A stretch of DNA of 64,000 nt from JAGVSZ01 sp963716855 (GTDB lineage Bacteria > Pseudomonadota > Gammaproteobacteria > Burkholderiales > SG8-39). The notes below the pieces were generated by a model. That model did no database searches. It was not told the DNA's origin and worked only from the letters and a program-made list of their open reading frames with translations. Below are positions 1-8,387 of this stretch, one piece after another. A program made the position numbers and the translations under genes. The DNA lies in contig CAVQUV010000016.1 of the NCBI GenBank assembly GCA_963716855.1, forward strand, positions 248,001 through 312,000, read 5' to 3'. The first letter of the stretch is position 1, and every line of letters begins with the position of its first letter.

Positions 1-92
1 GAGCCAATGCGTCCGCGGTCGTGCGCGTCGAGGTCGACGACCCGGGGGTGGTGCGAGACATCGACACGCCCGCCGACCTTTCTAGCCGCTGA
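1..92 (+). CDS. C-terminal end of a MocA/MobA-like nucleotidyltransferase (partial)
   Basis: Only the last 29 codons are present, read from base 3 and ending in TGA at 90-92. The residues include VDDPGVVRDIDTPADL, which matches the typical C-terminal signature of MocA/MobA-type NTP transferases (molybdopterin cytidylyltransferase family; a D-x-D-T-P-x-D-L tail). The start and catalytic N-terminus lie outside the window, so the exact substrate cannot be told. Other sugar-nucleotide transferases with a similar tail remain possible. Confidence 0.55.
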   Translation, partial: ANASAVVRVEVDDPGVVRDIDTPADLSSR

Positions 93-133
93 CGCCTCGC
101 CCCGACGCCAACCGGCCTGCTGCGCGGCGGAAA

Positions 134-439
134 TCAGCTCACGCGGGTGACCTGCTCGCTCGTGCCGCGCGCAACCGGGCGCCACCACGCCTCGAGCGCT
201 CCGGCAGTCGCCGCTTCCACGACAAAGCGGGCGTCGCGCGCGGCCTCGACGACGGTCGGCCCGTCCCGGTCGATGCGGAAGCTGGCGCCCGCGTCCACGA
301 AGTGATCCTTCCGGTCGCGCTCCTGGGTGATCCACAGCCGTCCGGTCTGGACGCGGACCAGCGCGCCGCGCGCATCGTCCAGGGTAAGAGCGTTCCCGCG
401 TGTAAGCGCGAGCAGGGCGGTGGTGGCCTTGATGTTCAT
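134..439 (-). CDS. DUF2917 family protein
   Basis: A 101-residue protein with no signal peptide or membrane segment. It has the DUF2917 pattern: an N-terminal leucine-rich stretch (TTALLALTRGNAL), then L-x-V-x-x-G-R-L-W-I-T-Q-E at about 30-40, and a D-H-F-V-D-A-G segment resembling a small cupin-like beta fold. Function is unknown. It is transcribed divergently from the LysR gene at 578, an arrangement often seen for this family in betaproteobacteria, so the LysR protein may control it. A GGGAG ribosome-binding site sits just upstream of the ATG on the minus strand. Confidence 0.8.
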   Translation of the reverse strand: MNIKATTALLALTRGNALTLDDARGALVRVQTGRLWITQERDRKDHFVDAGASFRIDRDGPTVVEAARDARFVVEAATAGALEAWWRPVARGTSEQVTRVS

Positions 440-546
440 CGTGTTGCTCCCGATAATGCGTCCGAGTCATGCGTCGGCGGCGGGGGATTCCGCCGCTGCG
501 TGCCCGCAGTCTCCGCCGCGCACTGCATGGCGGCAAACGAGTTGTC

Positions 547-559
547 TGCATCCGATGCA
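547..559. promoter_or_regulatory. Candidate LysR-type operator (T-N11-A)
   Basis: TGCATCCGATGCA is a perfect 5-bp inverted repeat around CCG with exact T-N11-A spacing. It lies 19 bp before the LysR start, inside the 138-bp divergent gap with the DUF2917 gene. LysR-type regulators usually bind such a box to control themselves and the divergent gene. The assignment is by position and symmetry only. Confidence 0.4.
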
Positions 560-577
560 TGAAAAACTGGAATCCAC

Positions 578-1546
578 GTGGCGACACGCGACCTGCCATC
601 GCTCGACCTCCTGAAGGGCTTCGAGGCCGCCGCGCGGCATCTGTCCTTCACCAAGGCGGGGGAGGAACTCTTCCTGACCCAATCGGCCATCAGCCGGCAG
701 GTGCAGGCGCTCGAGGAGCAGCTCGGCGTGCAGCTGTTCCAGCGCCGCATCCGCGCGCTCCTTCTCACCGATGAAGGCCAGCGGTACTTCAAGGCCGTGC
801 GCGTCGCGCTCGACGACCTGCGCGCGGCGACCGCGTCGGTGCGCGCGGGGCAGGGCGGGGCGAGCCTGACCGTTGCCACTACGGTTACGTTCGCCTCGCT
901 CTGGCTCGTGCCGCGGCTGACCCAGTTCCAGGCGGCGCACCCGGGCATCCAGGTGCGGCTCGTCGCCGAGAACCGCATCCAGGATCTGGAGCGCGACCGC
1001 ATCGACGTCGCCGTTCGCTACTGCCCGCCCGGGATGGCAGGCCCCGCGGCGGTGCGCCTGTTCGGGGTGCGCGTGCTTCCGGTCGCGAGTCCGGAGGTCG
1101 TCCGAGCCGGGCGGCTCAAGCACCCGGAAGATCTCGCGCGCTGCGTTCTGCTCGAGTACGACGACGCCGAGCGCACGCCATGGCTCACCTGGCGCGTCTG
1201 GTTCGAGACGATGCGCGTAGCCATGCCGACGCCCGCCGGCATGGTGCGATTCAGCCAGCCCGACCAGGTGATCCAGGCGGCGGTTGCGGGACAGGGCGTC
1301 GCGCTCGGCAGCGTGCCGCTGGCGGATGATCTGCTACGGTCGGGCCGCCTCGTGGCCCCGTTCGGACGCCGCCATACGGCGCCCGGGCAAGCGCGGGCCT
1401 ACTACGCGATCGTGGCGCCGCACGCCACCGATCGGCCGGCGGCGCAGGCGTTCGTCGACTGGTTGCGGACCGCGGCCGCCGATCAGGCCACCGGCACGCG
1501 GAGCCCGCGCCCCGGCCACTCCAGGAAAGCGCCACGAACGAAATGA
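578..1546 (+). CDS. LysR-family transcriptional regulator (GcvA-like)
   Basis: A 322-residue regulator with a GTG start. Residues 1-65 form the winged-helix domain (SLDLLKGFEAAARHLSFTKA, then LTQSAISRQVQALEEQLG), followed by a linker helix and a periplasmic-binding-protein-like effector domain from about 95 to 300. The LPSLDLLKGFEAAARHLSFT opening and the SQPDQVIQAAVAGQGVALG segment match the GcvA subgroup. The effector is unknown. A T-N11-A palindrome lies just upstream. The stop overlaps the M61 peptidase start (ATGA at 1543-1546), so the two genes are probably translationally coupled. Confidence 0.9.
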   Translation: MATRDLPSLDLLKGFEAAARHLSFTKAGEELFLTQSAISRQVQALEEQLGVQLFQRRIRALLLTDEGQRYFKAVRVALDDLRAATASVRAGQGGASLTVATTVTFASLWLVPRLTQFQAAHPGIQVRLVAENRIQDLERDRIDVAVRYCPPGMAGPAAVRLFGVRVLPVASPEVVRAGRLKHPEDLARCVLLEYDDAERTPWLTWRVWFETMRVAMPTPAGMVRFSQPDQVIQAAVAGQGVALGSVPLADDLLRSGRLVAPFGRRHTAPGQARAYYAIVAPHATDRPAAQAFVDWLRTAAADQATGTRSPRPGHSRKAPRTK

Positions 1547-3370
1547 AGAACCGGCCACCGATCCGCTACCGCATCCAGCCGCGTCATCCCGAAGCGCATC
1601 TTTTCGAGGTCACTTGCGTGGTCGCCGACCCGGATCCGTCGGGGCAGCGCTTCGCGCTGCCTGCGTGGATCCCGGGCAGCTACATGATCCGGGAGTTCGC
1701 GAAGCACGTCGTCTCCGTCCGCGCCGAGTCCCGCGGCGTGCCGGTGAAGCTGGCGAAGACGGACAAGCACACGTGGCGCGCGGCGCCCTGCGGCGGCCCG
1801 CTAACGATCACCGCCGAGGTGTACGCGTGGGACCTCTCGGTACGCGGCGCGCACCTCGACGCGACGCACGGGTTCTTCAACGGCACGTCCGTGTTCCTGC
1901 AGGTGCCCGGCAAGGAGGATCGGCCGTGCGAGGTGGAGATCGCGCCGCCGCCCGGCCGACGCTATGGGAAGTGGCGCGTGGCGACGTCGCTCGCGCGCGC
2001 GGGTGCGCGGCCGTTCGGGTTCGGTGCCTATGTCGCCGACGATTACGACGACCTGATCGACCATCCGGTCGAGATGGGCACGTTCGCGCACGCGAGCTTC
2101 AGCGCGGGCGGCGTCCCGCACGAGATCGTGATCACCGGGAGACAGCGGTGCGATCTCGAGCGCCTGGTGCGCGACCTGAAGCACGTGTGCGAGCAGCACA
2201 TCCGGTTCTTTGGCGGACCGCCCCCGATGGATCGCTACGTGTTTCTGGTAACCGCGCTGGGAGAGGGGTACGGCGGGCTGGAGCACCGCGCGTCGACGGC
2301 CCTCGTTTGCAGTCGCGACGATCTCCCGCAGCCCGGCGTCAAGGAGGCGTCCGAGGGCTACCGCACGTTCCTCGGCCTCGCGAGCCACGAGTACTTCCAC
2401 ACCTGGAACGTCAAGCGCATCAAGCCGCAGGCGTTCACACCCTATGCGCTCGACCGGGAGAACTACACCGCGCTGCTGTGGGCGTTCGAGGGGATCACGT
2501 CGTACTACGACGACCTCGCGCTCGTGCGCTGCGGCCTGCTCTCGCCCGATCAATACCTGGAGACGCTGGGCCGCGCGATTACGCAGCTGCTGCGCACGCC
2601 GGGTCGGCGCCGGCAGACGGTGGCCGAGTCGAGCTGGGACGCATGGATCAAGTACTACCGGCAGGACGAGAATGCGCCGAATGCGATCGTGAGCTATTAC
2701 GGCAAGGGCAGCCTCGTCGCGCTCTGCGCCGATCTGCTCATCCGCAGCCGCACGGGCGGCCGCCGGTCGCTCGACGAGGTAATGCGCGCGCTCTGGCGGC
2801 GCTACGGCCGGCCGGGCGTGGGCGTGCCCGAGGACGGCGTCGAGCGCCTGGCCGAGGAAGTGACCGGCGTGCGGCTGCGGACTTTCTTCGATCGTGCGCT
2901 GCGCTCGACCGCCGAGCTGCCGCTCGAGCAGATGCTCGCGGCGGTCGGCGTCGAGATGGAAGTCCGCCCGGCCGAGTCGACCGCGGACCGCGGCGGGCGG
3001 CCGGCGGCGAAGAGCGCCGCCGGGCTCGCCGCGCGCGTCACGCTGGGTGCGCGCACCGCGGGCGATGGCAACGAGTTGAGGCGTCACGCACGTGTTCGAC
3101 GGCGGCCCGGCGCAGGCGGCGGGACTCGCGGCGGGCGACGTCGTCGTCGCGCTCGACGGGCTGCGCGTCACGCCCAAGACCCTCGATGCGCTGCTCGCGC
3201 CCCGGCGGCCCGGCGACACCGTGCGCGTGCATGCCTTCCGGCGCGACGAGCTGCACGAGGTCACGGTCCGGCTTGCCGCTCCGCCCGAGGACACGTGCGT
3301 CCTGCGCCTCGGCAAGAAAGCGGGCGCGGGAGCGCTGCGGCTCAGGCGAGGCTGGTTGAAGGGAAACTGA
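1543..3370 (+). CDS. M61-family metallopeptidase with C-terminal PDZ domain (frameshifted)
   Basis: A zinc aminopeptidase of the M61 (glycyl aminopeptidase-like) family. An N-terminal beta domain (IRYRIQPRHPEAHLFEV) is followed by the catalytic site HEYFH at residues 282-286, with NVKRIKP after it and a GxxSYYDDL-type segment downstream. No signal peptide is seen. The reading frame breaks near base 3080: the uncorrected frame runs to 3402 as arginine-rich nonsense, while the PDZ domain (HVFDGGPAQAAGLAAGD) continues in the +1 frame to TGA at 3368-3370. One extra base at about 3078-3083 explains it. The start overlaps the LysR stop. Either a sequencing error or a real truncation removing the PDZ domain. 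Confidence 0.85.
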
Positions 3371-3388
3371 CGCGTGACGCGCCGCGCG

Positions 3389-4135
3389 TCACGTCTGCGT
3401 GAGCTTGACGATCGCGACCGAGATGTTGTCGCCGCGACCCTTCGCCCGTACGCGCGCGGCGCTGATCAGCATCTCGGCGGCCTTGCGCGGCGGAAGCGTG
3501 GCGAGCGCCGATCCGATCTCGGCGTCGCTGAAGTAGTCCCACAGCCCGTCGGAGCAGAGGAGAAAGGTGTCGTTCGCGGCCAGCGGCGCGGTCGCACCGA
3601 AGCTCGGGACCGGGGTCTCCGAGTGGCCGAGCGCCTGAAGGAGCAGGTTGCGGTTCGGGTGCTTGTGCCGGTCCTGCTCGCGCCACTGGCCCTCGTCGAT
3701 CTGCTGCTGGACGTAGGAGTGGTCCTTCGAGCGGCTCTTGAGGGTCGCGCCGTTGAAGTGGTAGAGCCGGCTGTCGCCGACCCAACCCCAGTCGACGCGG
3801 TCCGGCTGCAGGATCATCGCGACGACCGTGCTGTGCGGCTCTTCCTCGGTGAGCACCCGGTTGAGGCGGATCACGGTGTGGGCCTCGAGCGCGATCTGGC
3901 GCAGCAGCTCCTGCGGCGTCTCGCTCTTGGGCGAGAAGTTCTCGAACAGGCTGAGCGCGGTGCCCATGACCTGCTCGGCGGCCTGGGCGCCGCCCTTGTA
4001 GCCGCCGGCGCCGTCGGCGACGATCACGAGCGCGGTGCCCTTGAGCTTCTTGCTGGGGATGATCGCGACGCGATCCTGCTGCTCGGTCCGGTCGCCGAGA
4101 TGCTGGCCGGTGGTCGCGTCGAGTGAGACGGGCAT
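3389..4135 (-). CDS. PP2C-family serine/threonine protein phosphatase
   Basis: A 248-residue soluble phosphatase. Metal-binding motifs are visible in order: ADGAGGYKGG near residues 38-47, a GDSRLYHF segment, CSDGLWDYF, and the C-terminal GRGDNISV. These aspartates bind the two Mn/Mg ions of PP2C enzymes such as PrpC/Stp. It would dephosphorylate Ser/Thr on proteins; no kinase gene lies nearby. I chose the ATG at 4133-4135 because conserved sequence begins there; the open frame continues upstream without homology. It ends 18 bp from the M61 gene, convergently. Confidence 0.88.
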   Translation of the reverse strand: MPVSLDATTGQHLGDRTEQQDRVAIIPSKKLKGTALVIVADGAGGYKGGAQAAEQVMGTALSLFENFSPKSETPQELLRQIALEAHTVIRLNRVLTEEEPHSTVVAMILQPDRVDWGWVGDSRLYHFNGATLKSRSKDHSYVQQQIDEGQWREQDRHKHPNRNLLLQALGHSETPVPSFGATAPLAANDTFLLCSDGLWDYFSDAEIGSALATLPPRKAAEMLISAARVRAKGRGDNISVAIVKLTQT

Positions 4136-4252
4136 GCGCGGGGATCGAACCTGTCGGGACGATAAACTAAACGAACGTTGCCCGCGCCGCTGCCGCGGCG
4201 CGACGCTCGCGGGCACTATTGCCGGTATGCGGGTCGCCGAGGCGCGGCGCAC

Positions 4253-4879
4253 GTGACCACCTTCCTCATCGTCCGGCACGGCGAGACCGACTGGAACGTC
4301 GCCGGCCGGCTGCAAGGCTGGCGCGACAGCCCGCTCACCGCGACCGGGCGCGCCCAGGCCGCCGCCGTCGCCGCCCGCCTCGCCGGCGAGCCGATCGACG
4401 CGCTGGTGGCGAGCGACCTGGGCCGCACGCGGGCGACGGCCGCACCGATCGCCGCCGAGTTGGGCTTGCCGGTCGGGATCGATCCGGCGCTCCGCGAGCG
4501 CGGCTACGGCATCCTCGAAGGGATGACCTGGGCCGAGATCGAGCACCGACACGCCGACGCGTACCGGCGCCTCATCGCGCGCGACCAGGACTACGGGGTG
4601 CCGGAAGGCGAGAGCGGCATCCAGTTCAGGAACCGCGTGTGCGACGCCTTCGAGCGGCTCGCCGCGGTACACGGCGAGGCGCGGGTTGCGGTCGTCACGC
4701 ACGGCGGGGTCCTCGGCGTCGTGTATCGGCGCGCGCATTACATCGCCCTGGAGCTGCCGCGCACGTTCGCCGTGCCGAACGCGGCGCTCAACCGCGTGCG
4801 GATCGAGGGTCGCCGATGGACCATCGAAGCCTGGGCCGACGTCGGACACCTGCCCGACCCGGCGCTGGACGACGAATAG
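4253..4879 (+). CDS. Histidine phosphatase family protein (phosphoglycerate mutase-like)
   Basis: A 208-residue protein starting at a GTG, with the catalytic RHGETDWN motif at residues 8-15, followed by RLQGWRDSPLTATGRAQA and a second histidine in the THGGVLGV motif. This is the cofactor-dependent phosphoglycerate mutase/CobC branch. The true substrate could be a phosphosugar, alpha-ribazole phosphate or another phosphoester. Conserved sequence starts at VTTFLIVRHGE, so I prefer GTG 4253 to the earlier in-frame start at 4178. The threonine dehydratase follows 21 bp downstream in the same direction. Confidence 0.85.
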   Translation: MTTFLIVRHGETDWNVAGRLQGWRDSPLTATGRAQAAAVAARLAGEPIDALVASDLGRTRATAAPIAAELGLPVGIDPALRERGYGILEGMTWAEIEHRHADAYRRLIARDQDYGVPEGESGIQFRNRVCDAFERLAAVHGEARVAVVTHGGVLGVVYRRAHYIALELPRTFAVPNAALNRVRIEGRRWTIEAWADVGHLPDPALDDE

Positions 4880-4900
4880 CCGATGCGGTGAAATGGCGCC

Positions 4901-5875
4901 ATGAACGCACCCGGCCAAGAACTGCCCGTCTCGTACGCCGACGTCGCCGCCGCCGCGCAGCGGCTCGCTGGCCAGGCGCATCGCACGCCGGTCATGACCT
5001 CGCGCACGGTGAACACGCGCACCGGCGCCGAGGTGTTCTTCAAGTGCGAGAACCTGCAGCGCATGGGCGCCTTCAAGTTCCGCGGCGCGTACAACGCGCT
5101 CGCCCAGCTCTCCGACGCGGAGAAGCGCCGCGGCGTGCTCACGTACTCGTCGGGCAACCATGCCCAGGCGATCGCGCTCGCCGGCACGCTGCTCGGCATC
5201 CGCACGACGATCGTCATGCCCGAGGATGCGCCGGCGGTGAAGCTCGCGGCGACGCGCGGTTACGGCGGCGAGGTCGTCACCTACGACAAGAACGAGACGA
5301 CCCGCGAAGCGCTCGGCGCGGCGCTCGCCGCCGAACGAGGGCTCAGCGTGATCCCGCCCTACGATCACCCGCACGTCGTCGCCGGACAGGGCACGTCGGC
5401 GAAGGAGCTGATCGAGGATGCCGGTCGACTCGACTGGCTGTTCGTGTGCTGCGGCGGCGGCGGCCTGCTCTCCGGCTGCGCGATCGCCGCCGCGCAGCTC
5501 TCGCCCGGGTGCAAGGTCGTGGGCGTCGAGCCCGCGGCGGGCGACGATGCGACTCGGTCGTTCCGCACCAAGACCCTGCAGACCGTCCACAACCCCGACA
5601 CGATCGCCGACGGCGCGCGCACGCCTTCGCTGGGAAAGGTGACCTTTCCGCTCGTGCTCGCGTACGTTCACGACATGATGACCGTGAGCGACCGCGAGCT
5701 GCTCGACGCGATGCTCTACCTGTGGGAGCGCATGAAGATCGTGGTCGAGCCGACGGGGGCGCTCGCGGCCGCGGGGCTCTTCAAGGGCGCGCACGACGTG
5801 CGCGGCAAGCGCGTCGGTGTGGTCATCTCGGGCGGGAACGTCGACCTCAAGGCGATCTGCAAGCTGATCGCTTGA
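4901..5875 (+). CDS. Threonine/serine dehydratase (PLP-dependent, no ACT domain)
   Basis: A 324-residue fold-type II PLP enzyme. Lys59 in FKFRGA forms the Schiff base, SGNHAQA binds the substrate, and the glycine loop CGGGGLLSG holds the cofactor phosphate. It deaminates L-threonine or L-serine to the 2-oxo acid and ammonia. The length and lack of a C-terminal ACT regulatory domain resemble catabolic TdcB or serine racemase/hydroxyaspartate ammonia-lyase proteins rather than biosynthetic IlvA, so the precise substrate is open. It probably shares a transcript with the upstream phosphatase. Confidence 0.88.
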   Translation: MNAPGQELPVSYADVAAAAQRLAGQAHRTPVMTSRTVNTRTGAEVFFKCENLQRMGAFKFRGAYNALAQLSDAEKRRGVLTYSSGNHAQAIALAGTLLGIRTTIVMPEDAPAVKLAATRGYGGEVVTYDKNETTREALGAALAAERGLSVIPPYDHPHVVAGQGTSAKELIEDAGRLDWLFVCCGGGGLLSGCAIAAAQLSPGCKVVGVEPAAGDDATRSFRTKTLQTVHNPDTIADGARTPSLGKVTFPLVLAYVHDMMTVSDRELLDAMLYLWERMKIVVEPTGALAAAGLFKGAHDVRGKRVGVVISGGNVDLKAICKLIA

Positions 5876-5888
5876 ACCTCCGTAGCCC

Positions 5889-6509
5889 TCAGCGACGCCG
5901 CCACTCCTGCCAGCGTTCGCGCCCGGCGAACACCGGGATCGAGTCCTCCACCGGCGCGTCCGCGACGCGGTCGAATGCAGGCGCGAGCAGCCTCTCGATC
6001 TCGCCCGCCTTGAGACCGAACGGCGGGCCGCGCTCGTCGTCGCTCCAGAAGAAGAAGCCGATCAGGCGGCCGCCCGGACGCACGATCTCGGCCACGCGTG
6101 CCGCCCAGCGCGGCCACTGCGGCCGCGGCAGCGCGCAGAGAAAGGCGCGCTCGTACACGAGATCGAACGGCGCACCGAGGTCGTCGGCGAAGAAGTCGGC
6201 GTACCGGAGAACGCGCGACCACTCGCCGAGCAACGCGCGCGCGCGCTCGAGCGCGCGCGCGCTGAAGTCGATCGCGAGTACGTCGTGGCCGCGCTCTGCG
6301 AACGCGCGCGCCTCGTACGCCGTGCCGCAGCCGGGGAGCAGCACGCGGCGCGCGGAATGCTCGACGGCGAGGAAGCGCTTCACGGCCGCGGGCACTCCGC
6401 CCGCGTCCCACGGCGTGAACGCCTCGCGGTAGCGCGCGTCCCAGAATTCGGCGCCGGCAGGATCGAGACGCGGCCCGCGCCGGAGCTTTGCTTCGGGATC
6501 TTCGCTCAT
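5889..6509 (-). CDS. TPMT-family S-adenosylmethionine methyltransferase
   Basis: A 206-residue class I methyltransferase. It starts with the family signature FWDARYREAFTPWDAGGVP at about residues 22-40, then the SAM-binding segment VLLPGCGTAYEA at about 56-67 and the acidic end of strand 2 (VLAIDFS). It has YERAFLCALP at motif IV and ends with VFAGRERWQEW. Thiopurine S-methyltransferase relatives act on thiols, selenium or tellurium compounds, or thiocyanate; the substrate here is unknown. It is divergent from glyA, with an 80-bp gap. Confidence 0.85.
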   Translation of the reverse strand: MSEDPEAKLRRGPRLDPAGAEFWDARYREAFTPWDAGGVPAAVKRFLAVEHSARRVLLPGCGTAYEARAFAERGHDVLAIDFSARALERARALLGEWSRVLRYADFFADDLGAPFDLVYERAFLCALPRPQWPRWAARVAEIVRPGGRLIGFFFWSDDERGPPFGLKAGEIERLLAPAFDRVADAPVEDSIPVFAGRERWQEWRRR

Positions 6510-6589
6510 GGTTCGTCGCCCTCGACGCGCGGCTCGTGCGGTGCAGCATGATAGACTACGCGCACTCCCACTCTGGAGCGCGCCGTCCC

Positions 6590-7870
6590 ATGTTCTCCAG
6601 CGAGCCTCTCGCGAACACCGATCCCGAGCTGTGGCGCGCCGTGGCGGCCGAGATCGGCCGGCAGGAAGATCACATCGAGCTGATCGCTTCCGAGAACTAC
6701 GCGAGCCCTGCGGTGCTCGCGGCCCAGGGCTCGGTGCTCACCAACAAGTATGCCGAGGGTTACCCCGGCAAGCGCTACTACGGCGGTTGCGAGTACGTGG
6801 ACATCGCCGAGGAGCTCGCGATCGAGCGCGCGAAAAAGCTCTTCGGCTGCGACTACGCGAACGTCCAGCCGCACTCGGGCTCGCAGGCGAACCAGGCGGT
6901 GTATGCGGCGGTATTGAAACCGGGCGATGTCATGCTCGGCCTGTCGCTCGCGCACGGCGGCCATATCACCCACGGCACCGCCATCAACATCTCCGGCAAG
7001 GTCTACCAGGGGTTCTTCTACGGACTGGACGAGCGCGAGGAGATCGACTACGAGCAGGTCGAGCACCTCGCGAAGGGCCACAAGCCCAAGCTGATCGTCG
7101 CGGGCGCGTCCGCCTACTCGCTGCAGTTTGACTGGAAGCAGTTCCGCAAGATCGCCGACAGCGTCGGCGCGTACCTGATGGCCGACATCGCGCACTATGC
7201 CGGCCTGATCGCCGCGGGGGTGTACCCGAGCCCGATCGGCATCGCCGACTTCGTCACCACCACCACCCACAAGACGCTGCGCGGGCCGCGCGGCGGGATG
7301 CTGCTCGCGGCGCGCGAGCACGAGAAACGGCTCAACGCTGCGGTGTTCCCGGTGCTGCAGGGCGGACCCCTCATGCACGTGATCGCCGCCAAGGCGGTCG
7401 CATTCCAGGAGGCGATGACGCGCGACTTCAAGCGCTACCAGGAGCGGGTCCTCGCGAATGCGCAGGTGATGTCGAAGGTGCTCGCCGAGCGCGGTGCGCG
7501 GATCGTCTCGGGCCGGACCGATTCGCATCTCTTCCTGGTCGACCTGCGCGCAAAGGGGATCACCGGCAAGGCGGTTGAGGACGTCCTGGAAGCCGCCCAC
7601 ATCACGGTGAACAAGAACGCGATCCCGAACGACCCGCAGAAGCCCACGATCACGAGCGGCATCCGCATCGGCACGCCGGCGATGACCACGCGCGGGTTCA
7701 CGGAGATCGAGGCCGAGCAGGTTGCGACCTTCATCGCGGACGTGCTCGACGCGCCGGGCGACGCCGCGGTCGTGGCGCGGGTGCGGGAGCAGGCGCGCGC
7801 CCTGTGCCGCCGCTTTCCGGTCTACCCGGCCGCCGCTCACATGGGAGCGCCCGCCGAGAAGGCCGCCTGA
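6590..7870 (+). CDS. glyA: Serine hydroxymethyltransferase
   Basis: GlyA interconverts serine and glycine with tetrahydrofolate and is the main source of one-carbon units. The 426-residue protein carries IELIASENYAS near residue 25, TNKYAEGYPGKRYYGGCEYVD, and the PLP lysine (K228) in VTTTTHKTLRGPRGG. ATG 6590 is chosen because family homology begins at MFSSEPLANTDPELW. nrdR starts 5 bp after its stop, the usual glyA-nrdR-rib order in proteobacteria. It would share folate and glycine supply with the purine pathway (purN lies 18 kb away). Confidence 0.97.
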   Translation: MFSSEPLANTDPELWRAVAAEIGRQEDHIELIASENYASPAVLAAQGSVLTNKYAEGYPGKRYYGGCEYVDIAEELAIERAKKLFGCDYANVQPHSGSQANQAVYAAVLKPGDVMLGLSLAHGGHITHGTAINISGKVYQGFFYGLDEREEIDYEQVEHLAKGHKPKLIVAGASAYSLQFDWKQFRKIADSVGAYLMADIAHYAGLIAAGVYPSPIGIADFVTTTTHKTLRGPRGGMLLAAREHEKRLNAAVFPVLQGGPLMHVIAAKAVAFQEAMTRDFKRYQERVLANAQVMSKVLAERGARIVSGRTDSHLFLVDLRAKGITGKAVEDVLEAAHITVNKNAIPNDPQKPTITSGIRIGTPAMTTRGFTEIEAEQVATFIADVLDAPGDAAVVARVREQARALCRRFPVYPAAAHMGAPAEKAA

Positions 7871-7875
7871 GCAAG

Positions 7876-8361
7876 ATGAAGTGCCCCTACTGCAAGTCCG
7901 ACGAGACCGCGGTGATCGACACGCGCGTCTCGGAGGACGGCGCCAGCATCCGGCGCCGGCGCGAATGTGAGAGCTGCGACAAGCGCTTCACCACCTACGA
8001 GCGCGTGGAGCTCGCGATGCCGGTGGTGGTGAAGGCGAGCGGCTTCCGCACCGCCTACGACCGCGAGAAGATCCGCACCGGCTTCGCGCGCGCGCTGCAC
8101 AAGCGCCCGGTGCCGACGCAGTACGTCGACGCGGCAATCGACCGCATCGAGCAGCGCATCCTCGCGCGCGGCGAGCGCGAGATCAGCTCCCGCACGGTCG
8201 GCGAGATGGTGATGCAGGAGCTGAAGAAGATGGACAGCGTCGCCTACATCCGCTTCGCCTCGGTGTACGAGGATTTCCAGCGCGTCGACGAGTTCCGCGA
8301 GAAGGTGCTCGAGCTCAAGCGTCCGGGCCGCAAGGTGCGACCGCGGGCGCAGGGGAAGTAG
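7876..8361 (+). CDS. nrdR: Transcriptional repressor NrdR
   Basis: A 161-residue regulator of ribonucleotide reductase genes. The N-terminal zinc ribbon is intact (CPYC at 3-6 and CESCDKRF further on), followed by the ATP-cone domain (VVVKASGFRTAYDREKI and the TVGEMVMQEL region). NrdR senses ATP/dATP and represses nrd operons through paired NrdR boxes; no nrd gene is in the window. It is tightly packed between glyA and ribD and probably cotranscribed. Confidence 0.97.
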   Translation: MKCPYCKSDETAVIDTRVSEDGASIRRRRECESCDKRFTTYERVELAMPVVVKASGFRTAYDREKIRTGFARALHKRPVPTQYVDAAIDRIEQRILARGEREISSRTVGEMVMQELKKMDSVAYIRFASVYEDFQRVDEFREKVLELKRPGRKVRPRAQGK

Positions 8362-8387
8362 CGGCGGGCCGCGGCATCGAGCGCCGC

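Noticed and set aside
1801..3315. A 504-codon minus-strand frame opposite the M61 gene
   Set aside because: Shadow; high Arg/Ala content, no recognisable motifs.
3389..5794. An 801-codon minus-strand frame including the PP2C phosphatase
   Set aside because: Only the last 248 residues are protein-like; the rest is antisense to the histidine phosphatase and threonine dehydratase.
6506..7840. A long minus-strand open frame opposite glyA
   Set aside because: Antisense shadow of a highly conserved gene, with no family resemblance.
8362..8387. FMN riboswitch before ribD
   Set aside because: The gap is only 26 bp, too short for the RFN element, and no conserved segments are seen.
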